Assembly (NCBI GenBank): GCA_030280995.1
Contig: JASXTE010000004.1
Span: forward strand, 14,290,501-14,354,500
Direction: 5' to 3'
Source of the DNA: Hemileia vastatrix
Lineage: Eukaryota; Basidiomycota; Pucciniomycetes; Pucciniales; Zaghouaniaceae
DNA length: 64,000 bases
A model generated the notes under the pieces. It had not been told where the DNA came from, ran no database searches, and was given only the letters and a program-made list of their open reading frames with translations. The position numbers and the translations under genes are program-made. Below, one piece after another: positions 1 through 9,932 of this stretch; position 1 is the first letter of the stretch; every line of letters starts with the position of its first letter.

Positions 1-2
1 CG

Positions 3-1757
3 ACTTCTTATCAGTACAGAGGTTATGAACGTCGAAATTATAATGGCAATAATAATGGTAACCGCTTCCCAGGCAATGGGAGAAATGGTGGTAATGGTGG
101 TAATGGATATAGAGGTGGCTACGATGAGCCAAAGGTGTGCTCCTATTGTAATAGGAGGGGGCACAGAGCAACAGTTTGTTTTGCTCTTGATAAGGATATG
201 GATGCTGGGCGAGTTTTATTTGATGGTAAAGTTTATAAATTTCCCGATGGTTCGTTCATCAAGCCCAGTGATGGACAGTCTCCTTCTGATTTGGTCAGAA
301 GAAGTTTAACGGCTGAAAGGAGAGCCAGATTTGAAGAGGTGACAGATGAAGATGTTAATGCCAAGAGTGGCAAAAATGGTAATGGAAATGGTGGTAAAGC
401 TGACAAGGGCAAGGAGAAAGAGGTCAGTAAAGCCAAATTTTCTACTTCTTTTGGTGGTTTAGAGCTAGCAACGGTTGCCCAGGTGGAGGGTAGCTGTATG
501 GCTGGCGAATACGATGTTAATGCTGCTAGAAGAGCAGCCGCTACTAAGGCGAAAAGTAGCATTCAGAGCCAATTGAGGGCTAATCCTGGCAAGGCCAATA
601 ACAAAGTGAACCCTTACTCTAAGGACAAGAATTCTAGTGCTCAAACTGCCGCCAACAAATTGAACCCTTACTCTAAGGACGAATTATATAAAATGCAGAA
701 GGGGATTGCTGATATGGGGCCCCCTAGTTATGGCAAGTTTGATTTAAATGGTGAGCCTATGCCAGATGATGATTCGGATTCTGAGGAGGACGTACCGTTG
801 GCGTCTCTACCCAGACCAAGTTTTAGCGGTCCCATCCCAATGGAGGGAGTAAGAAGGACTAGCAATGTATCAGGATTAGTGCAAGAAGCTGGTGACGGAG
901 TTAGGGTTATAGAAAGTGAAGATGTTATAATGGGGGGTGAAGATGGCTCGGTTGGACCTCAAGAGGTACCCAGGGCCAAGGTTGTTAAATCAAAGGTCCA
1001 GTATGAGCGGCCAGTAGTTTCTGGTCAAGCTAATGCAATGGACGCAGTTTTGAATAGGGTGAATCAACTGCAGATTCCCTTATCTTTGGGGGAGTTATTT
1101 ACGATTAGTCCGGCGCTTGCTGAAAAGCAAAAGAAGCATTTGACAAGGCGTCGGGTTTCCACTGGAGAGGTGGAATATATTTGTGAAAATGCTGAAAAGT
1201 TTGGGGAAGATGTAGATACACATTTTTCCGCTCCCCTGGGTTACCTGGTGGTAACTCTTAACGGTAAAGAAGTAAAGGCCTTGGTCAATTCAGGGTCTCA
1301 AATTAATTTAATTTCATTGGAGCAAGCAACGAGTATAGGCTTGCCAATTAAAAGTGGAACTGGGGGAAACCTCAGAGGTATTGGAGGGCATGCAACAGAG
1401 CAGATGGGTACAGCTGAGCATGTCAGGTTAGGCATTGGTGGATCTGTTGGTAAGGTTCACTTTTATGTGGCCAGAGGAGCAGTCAAAACTGTTCTTGGGG
1501 GTCCTTTTTTGATGGATTTTGAGGCCAGGATAGGGTATCAAGCTGGCATGGGGATTAGTTTGGAGATCACTGGTGAAGATATGCGGAGGTTACATATGCG
1601 GTTAGCGCCTCCTGGAGATGAAGGTTGGGAAACACGGCCAGGGATTACTACTCTGTGCCAGTGTTGTGTTTGCACCAAGAAGCGGCATATAAAATGGACG
1701 GCTTCTGGTGAATTATGTTTGTTGGAAAAGGATGGATGCCCTCATTTTTTGGGGTAG
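3..1757 (+). pseudogene. Gag C-terminus and aspartic protease of gypsy A
   Basis: The frame is open from the window edge. A Gly/Asn-rich stretch precedes one CCHC zinc knuckle (CSYCNRRGHRATVC, about 135-180). A long charged linker follows, then a retropepsin-like domain (about 1210-1620) with the GYLVVTLNGK start, the flap-like GIGGHA and the late hydrophobic motif VLGGPFLMDF. Gag would bind and package element RNA, and the protease would cut the polyprotein. The active-site triplet reads N-S-G (AAT at 1287-1289), whereas element B has D-S-G (GAT), so this protease copy has lost its catalytic Asp. The frame ends at TAG 1755-1757, just after a slippery heptamer. Downstream pol is in the -1 frame. 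Confidence 0.9.
1745..1751 (+). promoter_or_regulatory. Candidate -1 ribosomal frameshift site, gypsy A
   Basis: The zero-frame codons CAT TTT TTG contain the heptamer T TTT TTG, which fits the X XXY YYZ rule for -1 slippage. The zero-frame stop TAG comes one codon later. The pol frame overlaps here in -1 and is open through the site. The same heptamer, overlap and prompt stop occur in element B at 43216-43222, although bases just after it differ. A downstream pseudoknot was not worked out. Confidence 0.55.
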
Positions 1758-3007
1758 CAGGGGCTGATCACTCTAATGTTGTAATCTCTCCTCAGGATGA
1801 GATCCCGGATTGCAATAGGTCAGCTCACTTGGAGATAATTCAAGTGGATTCTCAATTATTTTCTGTTAATATTACTTTGGAGTGCAAATATGTTATGGAC
1901 TTTTCTATATGTTTATTGGATTTACCTGGTTTTTCTATTAAATTTAAAAACGGTGAAAAAGGCAAAATGGGCCAAATTAGGTTGGATAAAAATTGGAAGG
2001 GTATGTTTGATTACCTCCAGCAAGAGGGTAAACTGCGAAAATCTCATCAAAATACGATTAAAAATCTTAGTATAATTAAAACACAAAAAAATAATTTTTG
2101 TGAAAATGTTATTCCGGACCTCCAGCAAGAGGTTAAACTGCAAGTATCTCCTTCAATTTTGGACCTCCAGCAAGAGGGTAAACTGCGAAAATCTTATCTA
2201 AATACGATTAAAAATCTTAGTATAATTAAAACACAACAAAATAATTTTTGTGAAAATGTTATTCCGGACCTCCAGCAAGAGGTTAAACTGCAAGTATCTC
2301 CTTCAATTTTGGACCTCCAGCAAGAGGTTAAACTGCAATTATCTCCTTCTATTACGGATCTCCAGCAAGAGGGTAAACTGCGAAAATCTCATCAAAATAC
2401 GATTAAAAATCTTAGTATAATTAAAACACAAAAAAATAATTTTTGTGAAAATTCATTTCCGGACCTCCAGCAAGAGGGTAAACTGCAAAAATCTCATCAA
2501 AACCAAATTAAAAATCTCAGTATAAGTAAATCACAAAAAAATAATTTATGTGAAAAGGTTATTCCAGACCTCCAGCAAGAGGTTAAACTGCAAGTATCTC
2601 CTTCAATTTTGGACCTCCAGCAAGAGGGTAAACTGCAAAAATCTTATCAAAATCCAATAAAAAATCTCAGTATAATTAAAACTCAAAAAAATAATTTTTG
2701 TGAAAATTCAATTCCGGTCCTCCAGCAAGAGGTTAAACTGCCAACTTTCTTTACGGGTGATTTACTGTTGGATAAGGGAAGCAAAGGTGTTGGAAAATCT
2801 GTTTATAAATTAGACGAGGGAAAGGAGAAAAGGGTAAAATTTAAAAATGAAATAAAATATTTTTCTAATTTTTCTTATTCTGATTCTGGCGATGAAGAAG
2901 ATTCATTTGATGAAAGTTTTAATGGCAATACAAAAGAAAATGTTTTACCTCAAGTTTATTTAGATGTGGACACAGCCAAATATAAGAAGGTAGCAAATAA
3001 AGTTTGA
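1752..3007 (+). CDS. Repeat-rich linker between protease and RT, gypsy A pol
   Basis: This is the -1-frame continuation after the slippery site. It encodes about 90 residues of unrecognised sequence, then a run of ten LQQE(V/G)KL octapeptides separated by Lys/Asn-rich spacers, and then an acidic tail. It corresponds to the stretch before RT in related gypsy polyproteins but has no domain I recognise. The repeats coincide at the DNA level with the hairpin motif described in the findings. Element B has only three octapeptides here, so the tract is length-variable. It ends in TGA (3005-3007), which is conserved in B. RT continues in the same frame after that stop. Confidence 0.75.
2017..2747 (+). 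repeat. In-frame minisatellite coding for LQQE(V/G)KL units
   Basis: Ten copies of a 23-25 bp core of the form CTCCAGCAAGAG followed by GKTAAACTGC lie in compound units of about 110 bp, spaced by an AT-rich segment. The frame is kept throughout. Within each core, CCTC and GAGG can pair around a 6-nt loop. Element B retains three cores (43487-43655). Confidence 0.9.
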
Positions 3008-3901
3008 CCTATTAATGAACCGCTACCTGCTGAATTAAATCCACCTTTGAGAAGACCAAGGTTATCAAGAGATCCTTATGAAAGTCCCTTGGTAAAGAAT
3101 CCGCCTGAATTTTCTGAGATGTCAAGAATCACTTTTGAGAGACTGGGTGTTGTTAATTTTGGACCTGATGGTTGGTTGTCTGGTGAAGAGAAGAAGTTGT
3201 TGTTGGATGTGATGGTCAAGCGAGAGAAGGCCATTGCTTTTGTAGAAGAGGAGAGGGGTGTGTTGAAGCATTCCTATGGGGAGCCTTACAAGATTCCCGT
3301 GGTATGTCATGAACCGTGGCAGCAGAAACCGATTCCTATTCCGGCTGCATTAAAAGAAGCCTATATTAAAGTTGTCAGAGAACGGATACGCACTGGACTG
3401 TATGAGCAATCAACATCAAGTTATTCTAGTCCGGTATTTTGTATCAAGAAACCGAATGGCAAGCTTAGAGTTGTTCATGATCTTAGGGAATTAAATAGGG
3501 TTACAATAAAGGATGCTGGGATACTACCTAGTGCTGAGGAGTTTGTTGAAACGTTTGCAGGGAGAGTGTGTTATGGTTTGGGAGATATTATGGGTGGATA
3601 TGATGAGAGAGAGTTACATCCGGACTCAAGGCCACTCACTACATTCGATACGCCACTAGGACGTTTACAGTTAACAAGATTACCTCAAGGAGCAACAAAT
3701 TCGGTTGCAGTTTATCAAGCTCAGATGGCTTGGATCCTTCAAGACGAAATTCCACAATATGCTGGAATCTTTATAGATGATGGAGGAATTAAGGGACCAA
3801 CAACCGACTATGATAACCAGGTGTTGGAAGAGAATCCCAGGATACGCAAATTCATTTGGGAGTTTGCAATTACATTAGAAAGAATCTTGTTTCGAATTTA
3901 A
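3008..3901 (+). CDS. Reverse transcriptase domain, gypsy A
   Basis: This Ty3/gypsy-type RT is in the same frame as the linker, after the TGA at 3005-3007. Visible blocks are VFCIKKPNGKLRVVHDLREL (about 3430-3495), the GLGDIMGGYDE block, LTRLPQGATNS (about 3670-3705) and the catalytic FIDDGG, with FIDD at 3770-3781. It would copy element RNA into cDNA in the virus-like particle. The frame stops at TAA 3899-3901. Element B keeps GAA at the matching position but has its own stop two codons earlier, so the two nonsense mutations arose independently. Confidence 0.92.
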   Translation, partial: PINEPLPAELNPPLRRPRLSRDPYESPLVKNPPEFSEMSRITFERLGVVNFGPDGWLSGEEKKLLLDVMVKREKAIAFVEEERGVLKHSYGEPYKIPVVCHEPWQQKPIPIPAALKEAYIKVVRERIRTGLYEQSTSSYSSPVFCIKKPNGKLRVVHDLRELNRVTIKDAGILPSAEEFVETFAGRVCYGLGDIMGGYDERELHPDSRPLTTFDTPLGRLQLTRLPQGATNSVAVYQAQMAWILQDEIPQYAGIFIDDGGIKGPTTDYDNQVLEENPRIRKFIWEFAITLERILFRI

Positions 3902-6434
3902 GAGGCTGGTTTAACTATTTCAGGTTCAAAATTTTCATGTTGTGTGCCAGCCTTAGAAATATTAGGCCATGTGGTATGTAGAGAGGGTAGGATTATGTCC
4001 AAGAAGAAAGTTAAAAAAATTCAGTCCTGGCCAAGACCCAAGAATACGACCGAAGTTAGAGGGTTTTTAGGCGTTTGCGTATATGTTAGAATGTTTATCA
4101 AGGACTTTTCTTCATTGGCAGCTCCATTGAGACGGTTAACGAAAAAGGATGCAGACTGGGAGTGGGATGAAGAGTGTGAGAAGGCGTTTGTGAAGTTGAA
4201 GGAGGTTGTAGGGAAGGATTTAGTCCTGCACAAGTTGGATTATGGAAAAGATTCAGGCAGAATTTATTTAGCAGTTGATTCAAGTCAGGTTGCAGCTGGG
4301 GCGGTTTTGTCTCAGATGGATAAAGCTGGTTACATCAGGCCAGTTAGGTATGAATCTGTAGTATTTACTGAGGTCAAATCAAGATATTCTCAACCAAAAT
4401 TGGAATTATGTGGTGTGGCGAAAATACTGAAGAAACTTCAGCATATTTTGTGGGGGCAACATTTTGAGTTGCAAGTGGATGCGAAATCGTTAATCCAGAT
4501 GATTAATTCCCCAATTTTACCGAACGCACCCATGACGAGATGGGTAGCTTTTATTCAACATTTTTCGTTTGATTTAGTTCATAAGCCTGGCAAAACTTTT
4601 ACTATGCCAGATGGTTTATCAAGGAGACCACCCACTGAAGAAGATTCAGACTCAGAAGAGTTCAATGAAGATATACCTATTATCAAAGCCAGCACTAAAG
4701 GAGCTGAAGACTTTCCATACCTACCCCATGAGGTTAAACTGGCAGGACTATTGTGTTTAGATTATTATGATGATGACCTCCACCAAGAGGATAAACTGGA
4801 AAATAGTTTTTATGTTAATAAAGGTGTTGGAAAAGGTGTAGATAAATTCGGCAGAGAGGAGGTAGAAGAAGATGGATTGGTAGTGTGGGATAGTAGTAAA
4901 TTAAGGAATGGTGTATATGTTGGAGAATTAGAGAATTTAAATAAAAGGGTGGATAAAGAGAAAGAGGTATTTTCAAATACGGTTTTCGAAGGATCCAAAG
5001 GTTCAGAAGAAAAACGTCGACATAGCTCGATTAAAGATTTATTTAGGGGTCAACAATTATTGGCTCATTCATGTGCAGGTGATATTGGTGATAGAGAAGT
5101 CCCTATTGATGTTATATTAATCGATTTTCAAGATGAAGTCTGGGGTCAGACTGGTTTTTATTTTTTGTTAGTCAAATATTTGTTGACTTTAGAGAGGCCA
5201 GAAGATTGTGAAGACGATGAATGGGTGGCTATCAAGAGGAAGTCATCTACGTTTTACCTATCTGGTCGACGTTTAATGAGGAGAAGGTATCCAAATCCTC
5301 AAGTAGTTATAACTCAAGAGAAGGGGCAAGAATTAGTTTTGAAATCACTGCATGAAGATCTCGGGCATAGAGGCGTTGGAGAAACGTTTAGAAGAATTTC
5401 TGATCGATTTTGGTGGCCTGACATGAAGATGGCTGTTAAACAGTGGGTTCAGTCATGCGAAGAATGTCAAAGACGAAGTTATTTAAGGCCAAAAGAACCT
5501 GGACGCGCGACCGGTGAATATACGCTCTTTGGGAGAGTTAGTTTAGATGCCGTTCATATAAAAGAGGGACAGTATAAATATTTAATTGTGGCCAGAGATG
5601 ATTTATCTGGTTGGTAGAGGCAGCGCCTCTTATTAATTTAACTGCCAAAAATGTGGCAGAATTTTTTTGAATAATTGGGTATATAGGTATGGGGTGATGA
5701 AGTTGGTAACGGTAGATGGAGGTCCTGAATTTGGGACAGAGTTTAAAGAGGCTGTATTGAAAGTTGGATCAAAGGTTAGGGTAGCAACCCCATATTATCC
5801 TGAAGCTGAAGGCATGGTTGAAAGAGAGCATCAAGTTATTAAGGATGCTTTAGTTAAAATGTGTGGGACAAGTGCTGAAAAGTGGAGGCACTATTTACCT
5901 TTAGTTTTATTTGCTGATCGAATCACTGCCAAAAGGACGACCGGATTTTCACCTTATGAACTTGTTTTTGGACAGAAAGCAGTTTTACCGGTTGATTTAG
6001 AAGCTGAATCATATCTTGGAGTTGACTGGGACACGGTCAAAACTACTGAAGAATTATTGTGTGCAAGAATGATGCAGCTAGAAAAGAAAGAAGAATATTT
6101 AGAAAAGGCATATTCGGGGATGATGAAGATCCGAAATCAATCAGTCAGATATTGGGATGAGCAGTTGGCACATCGATTAAGGAAACCTTTGAACCCAGGT
6201 GATATGGTCCTGGTGTATAATAGGAGTTTGGAAAGTCAGTGGGGAAAGATGTTTGCAGATAGGTGGAATGGACCGTATAAAATCAAGGAGCAAGTTTCCG
6301 GTGGTTCATATGTGCTAGAAGAGTTGGATGGAGTAGTATTAAAGAAGAGGGTAGCGGCCAATCAAGTGAAACGGTTCTATCCTAGAGGCACCAGGAGTGC
6401 CGAAGTCTTCCTCCGCAATGAGGATAAACTATGA
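3902..6434 (+). pseudogene. RNase H and integrase of gypsy A
   Basis: After the stop, the same frame carries the RT tail and RNase H (LAVDSSQ, LELCG, QVDAKSL; about 4265-4500). An acidic linker follows with two more hairpin-type cores, near 4722 and at 4776-4799. Next come the integrase zinc domain (H..H with CEECQ, about 5350-5475), the core with LDAVHI, VTVDGGPEF and AEGMVERE, and a GPY-like C-terminal module (about 6170-6400). Compared with B, two single-base deletions (one G near 5613, one T in the run near 5665) shift the frame by two, producing TAG at 5615-5617 and resumption at 5667. This copy is not autonomous. Confidence 0.9.
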
Positions 6435-6680
6435 TATAAATGAAACTTTATGGATTCCTCCGCAATGAGGATAAACTATGACATTTATGAAATTATATGG
6501 ATAACTCCGAAATGAGGATAAACTACAATTTTAATGACATTTATTAAATTTTATGACGAACTCCGAAATGAGGATAAACTACAATTTTAATGACTTTTAT
6601 TAAATTTATACCTCCGAAATGAGGATAAACTATGATATCAACGAAATTTTATGATGACCTCCGCAACGAGGATAAACTAT
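6410..6680 (+). repeat. Hairpin-repeat array 1, gypsy A
   Basis: Six noncoding units begin at the last codons of integrase, about 50 bp apart, each with a core like CCTC CGCAAT GAGG followed by ATAAACTATG. Variants CGAAAT and CGCAAC occur in the loop. The matching array in B is 47349-47605. Confidence 0.9.
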
Positions 6681-7486
6681 CTTCTTTTTTTTATTATCAA
6701 AATACTTTACTATCGTTACACTGCATATGGGCGACAAAACTATGATGAAACTTAACAAAATTCAAGAAAACCTTCTTTGAAATTTTCGAAATTTAAAATT
6801 CTTAAAATATGGGTGAAGATAGTGTTGGAAAATTTTAAAAATTTATTGGAAGAAGTGTTCACAGGGGAACCTTCTTAATTTAAATATTGGCAAGTGTGGG
6901 GGTAATTGATGGGCTGGCTGCTCTATACACAATTACCCCATAATGTTCGTTTCCAAAATTTTCCCTGTTTCTAGTTGAATCCTGGCTTTGTCTTTTAATT
7001 ATAGGAAGTCCACTAAGACTATAAACTGGAACGAATCAAGAGACACCGCTCTCAACGCGGGATTCAAGATTTTCTTATTTTGTTTTTGATTTTTTTTATG
7101 TTAGATTGTGATTTCTTTTCTTTAATATATATTATGAATTATTGTAAAGGTGATGCTCACTGGTGGTCTCTAATCATTTTTATAAATTGGAGGGAGCCCA
7201 CCCAGTGATCATCATTATAAAAATTATCTTTTAAAAACTTTCATTTATTTTCTTTTCTTTTCAATTTCTTAAAATTGTGTAACCACATCAAGTTGCACTT
7301 GGATGTGGGTATGATGTCGAGGGTACGGCTCATCAAATGGCCGGGGGGCATCTTTTAAAATTTTATTTTGAAATTTTTTTATTACTTTTTTTTATTTTTC
7401 TTTTCACATTTGTTTATCTTTCTTTAAAAATTAAATTTTAACTTTTATTTCAAAACTATCTCTTTTTTAAAAAAAAAAAAAAAAAA

Positions 7487-7526
<40 letters not shown>

Positions 7527-7762
7527 TAACTAAAAATATAAAATAAAAAATAATAATAAAAAAATAAAAAATAAAAAAAAAAAAAAAATAAAAATAAATA
7601 AATAATAAAAAAAATAATAAAAAAAAATAATAAATAAAAATAATAAATAAAAAATAAAAAGAATAAAATAAAATAAAGGTATTTTAGTTTTAGGTAGTTT
7701 AGATGTTTATATTTTATTCTTCAAACATTATGCAAGAAAGCTACATACCAGGAAGAACACCA
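6681..7762 (+). other. 3' noncoding region of gypsy A
   Basis: No gene is visible. One isolated hairpin core (AGTC CACTAA GACT, then ATAAACTGG) lies near 7007-7030. An imperfect long hairpin lies at 7152-7213. A low-complexity block at about 7459-7680 consists of poly-A, (AAT)n and mixed A/AAT runs. Element B has the core and the long hairpin at the same relative positions, but a different A-rich tract. Confidence 0.8.
7152..7213. repeat. Imperfect inverted repeat conserved in A and B
   Basis: GATGCTCACTGGTGG is answered about 30 nt later by CCACCCAGTGATCATC, giving a stem of roughly 13 pairs with one bulge. Element B carries the same structure at 48080-48141. It lies just 3' of the antisense gene, so it could be a transcript-end or processing signal. 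That role is inference. Confidence 0.6.
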
Positions 7763-8776
7763 TCAAGGATTGTTATCTTTTGAAGAATCGAAATTAGAAA
7801 ATTTAGAAGGACCTTGATTGATTTCCTGGGATTCGAATCTTATTTCACGGTCACAATAGTGTTGAAGCCAGTTGGCTATTTTGAAAAGGTCTCTTAACAG
7901 TTGCTCTCTCATCCAAGATTCTGATCTATCAGAGGGCGGGTATTGTTGGAAATAAGTGATAAGGTTATTAAAATTAGCAAAAAGCTTTTCAGACACTAGG
8001 TGAATTGGAACTCTAGGGAAGCTTGGATTAGGTTCTGGTAGCTCATAAGCTGAATATGAAATTGGAGAACCGGTGGACGCTTATCAAATTAAAATATCAG
8101 CAAATTAAAACCTGAAGATTAAGAAAATAAAAAGAGACAACTAACCTGTGTCAACACTATCATGATCATAGATAAATGGCTTACTTTGTAATGGAGTGGG
8201 ATTTTTTATGTTTAGAAAAGGATTTTTTATTTTTGATAGATGAGGAGGACTGGTGTTGGATTTGGTGTTTGAAGTAGATGTTCTGGGCCTTTTGGATGAT
8301 ACAAGAGAAGATGAAGACTGCTGGCTATTATAGGACCTTTTGTGCTTCAAGATGTTGGAAGAAGGAGAAGAATTGTTAGAAGGTTGAAGCATGGCCCTGG
8401 GAGCAGCAAGAGTTCTTGGGGGATTAGCAGCAAGTCTAGATTGGAGAGAAGGACCCAGAGGATTAGGTGATGGAGAAAGATTTAAATAGGCTGATGGAGA
8501 AAAAGGTATGGGATCTTTAGAGGTTGATGGAATAGAGGGTGGAGTAGAAGGAGAAGAAGAAGGAAGAGGTTTGCAGAAGGCGGCGAAGCTAGTAGCAGTG
8601 ATGGGGAAAGAACCACAGTTCAAGCCAGAACATTTTCTTTTCTTCTCATAGCAGGATAAACAGGCCCTGTTATAAGTGTGCTTTTTCCAGTTAAAAGAGA
8701 AGATACATTCCCTATGGGTGAAGGCACAGTATTTGCAAGATTGATCAGCTGAAGCAATGAAGTCAGAAGGTTTCAT
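7763..8776 (-). CDS. Antisense accessory gene 1 in gypsy A: reversed Zn2Cys6-like protein, spliced
   Basis: The gene starts at ATG 8776 on the strand opposite to the retrotransposon. Exon 1 is 8776-8146 and exon 2 is 8079-7763. The 66-nt intron has a GTTAGT donor and an AAG acceptor, and the splice joins phase-1 ends in frame past stops at the start of the second exon's frame. Residues 14-50 form C-x2-C-x6-C, a 14-residue spacer, then C-x2-C-x6-C with a KKRK basic run. The spacing resembles a fungal Zn2Cys6 cluster, but the Lys-rich half comes second. A long Ser/Pro/Thr linker and a helical C-terminal segment follow. DNA binding is inferred from the cluster. The module is absent from B. Confidence 0.6.
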
Positions 8777-8870
8777 CTTGTTAGGAGATATTTTTTTGAA
8801 GAAGAAAACTTGAAACTAGGATGAAGAAAGTTGGTGGCAAAATCTGGGTTCAAGGATAGAGAAGATGTTA

Positions 8871-9338
8871 GGTCCACCAAGACCTTAAACTGGACTATTA
8901 TCAAGTGTTGGGTCCACCATGACCTTAAACTGGATTTCTTATCAATTAAATGTTTGGTCCACCATGACTTTAAACTGGTAGTTCATTCATTGTTTAGTCC
9001 ACTATGACTTTAAACTGGAAAATTAATATCTGCAGGATAATTCAACATTCATTGAAGCACTATGGCCTTATACTGGATTACTTGTTGATCAAATGTTTGG
9101 TCCACTATGACATTAAACTGGATTATCAAATTTATTCAATCTTTGGTCAAGCCTAGGCCTTACTTAGGAATTTATCAAGTTATTTATGCACCTAAACGAT
9201 CTTTGGTCCACCAAGACCATAAACTGGCAATCGATTATATGTTTGGTCCACCAAGACTTTAAACTGGAATGTCAATCTTGTTTGGATAACTCAATTCAAT
9301 CTTTTAATTTATCACTGTCCACTAAGACTCTAAACTGG
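8871..9338. repeat. Hairpin-repeat array 2, gypsy A
   Basis: About ten irregularly spaced cores (30-70 bp apart) have stems such as GGTC/GACC and AGTC/GACT around 6-nt loops (CACCAA, CACCAT, CACTAT), followed by TTAAACTGG. Some units are degenerate, such as that near 9144. The array sits between the two antisense genes. Confidence 0.9.
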
Positions 9339-9932
9339 TTATTCAATTATTTCTGGAATTGGGTGCTGATAGCTTTAGGAGGTTAAAATTTTAGGTGGTG
9401 ATGATGCTAAGGAAAGCATAATGGTTAATTAGGTGAAATTTGTGGCGCTTTAACATGGTCTAAAGTTAATATTATTATTGGAAGCCTGGCAAAAGTATTT
9501 TATGGGTTTGCTGTATAGCAAAGTTTGAAAATTGTGATGAAGGAATCAGAAGTTAGGATGGTAGTTGGATTTTAGGGAATGATTTTTTTTAGTGCCTCAT
9601 AGTTAGGCCATTTTTTTTTTTTTTGGTGTGAAGCTTGGAGGACCTTATGGCGAGATTGGAATCATAGAATTCGGCTCAGTGGGGGGCCCTATGAGGTTGG
9701 AATCAGGAGTATTCGGCTCATAGGAAGATCCACTCTCTCAATGCTGTGACAAGAAGGAAGACTGGTATATGGGAGTCTGAAGGGATTCAAACCTTGCTCT
9801 CAGTAGTGGAATCATCACAAGATTTATATTATTTTATTTTATGTTATATCAAGCCAGAGAAGAAAGAAAACATCATCTATGTTGAAAGTTTAAGAAGACC
9901 AAGCAAAAACAAAATTTTATCAAGTTATACTG
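9339..9932. other. Noncoding segment between hairpin array 2 and antisense gene 2
   Basis: No coding potential is visible. It contains T-runs (9586-9593 and 9610-9624). It also has a short direct duplication in which GGAATCA, then ATTCGGCTCA, occurs twice (about 9658-9682 and 9700-9721). Element B has the same segment at about 49440-50018. Confidence 0.7.

Noticed and set aside
8871..9338. Regularly recurring short repeats resembling a CRISPR array
   Set aside because: Repeats are only partly conserved, spacing varies, the setting is a eukaryotic retrotransposon, and the same core occurs in coding sequence. They are hairpin repeats of the element.
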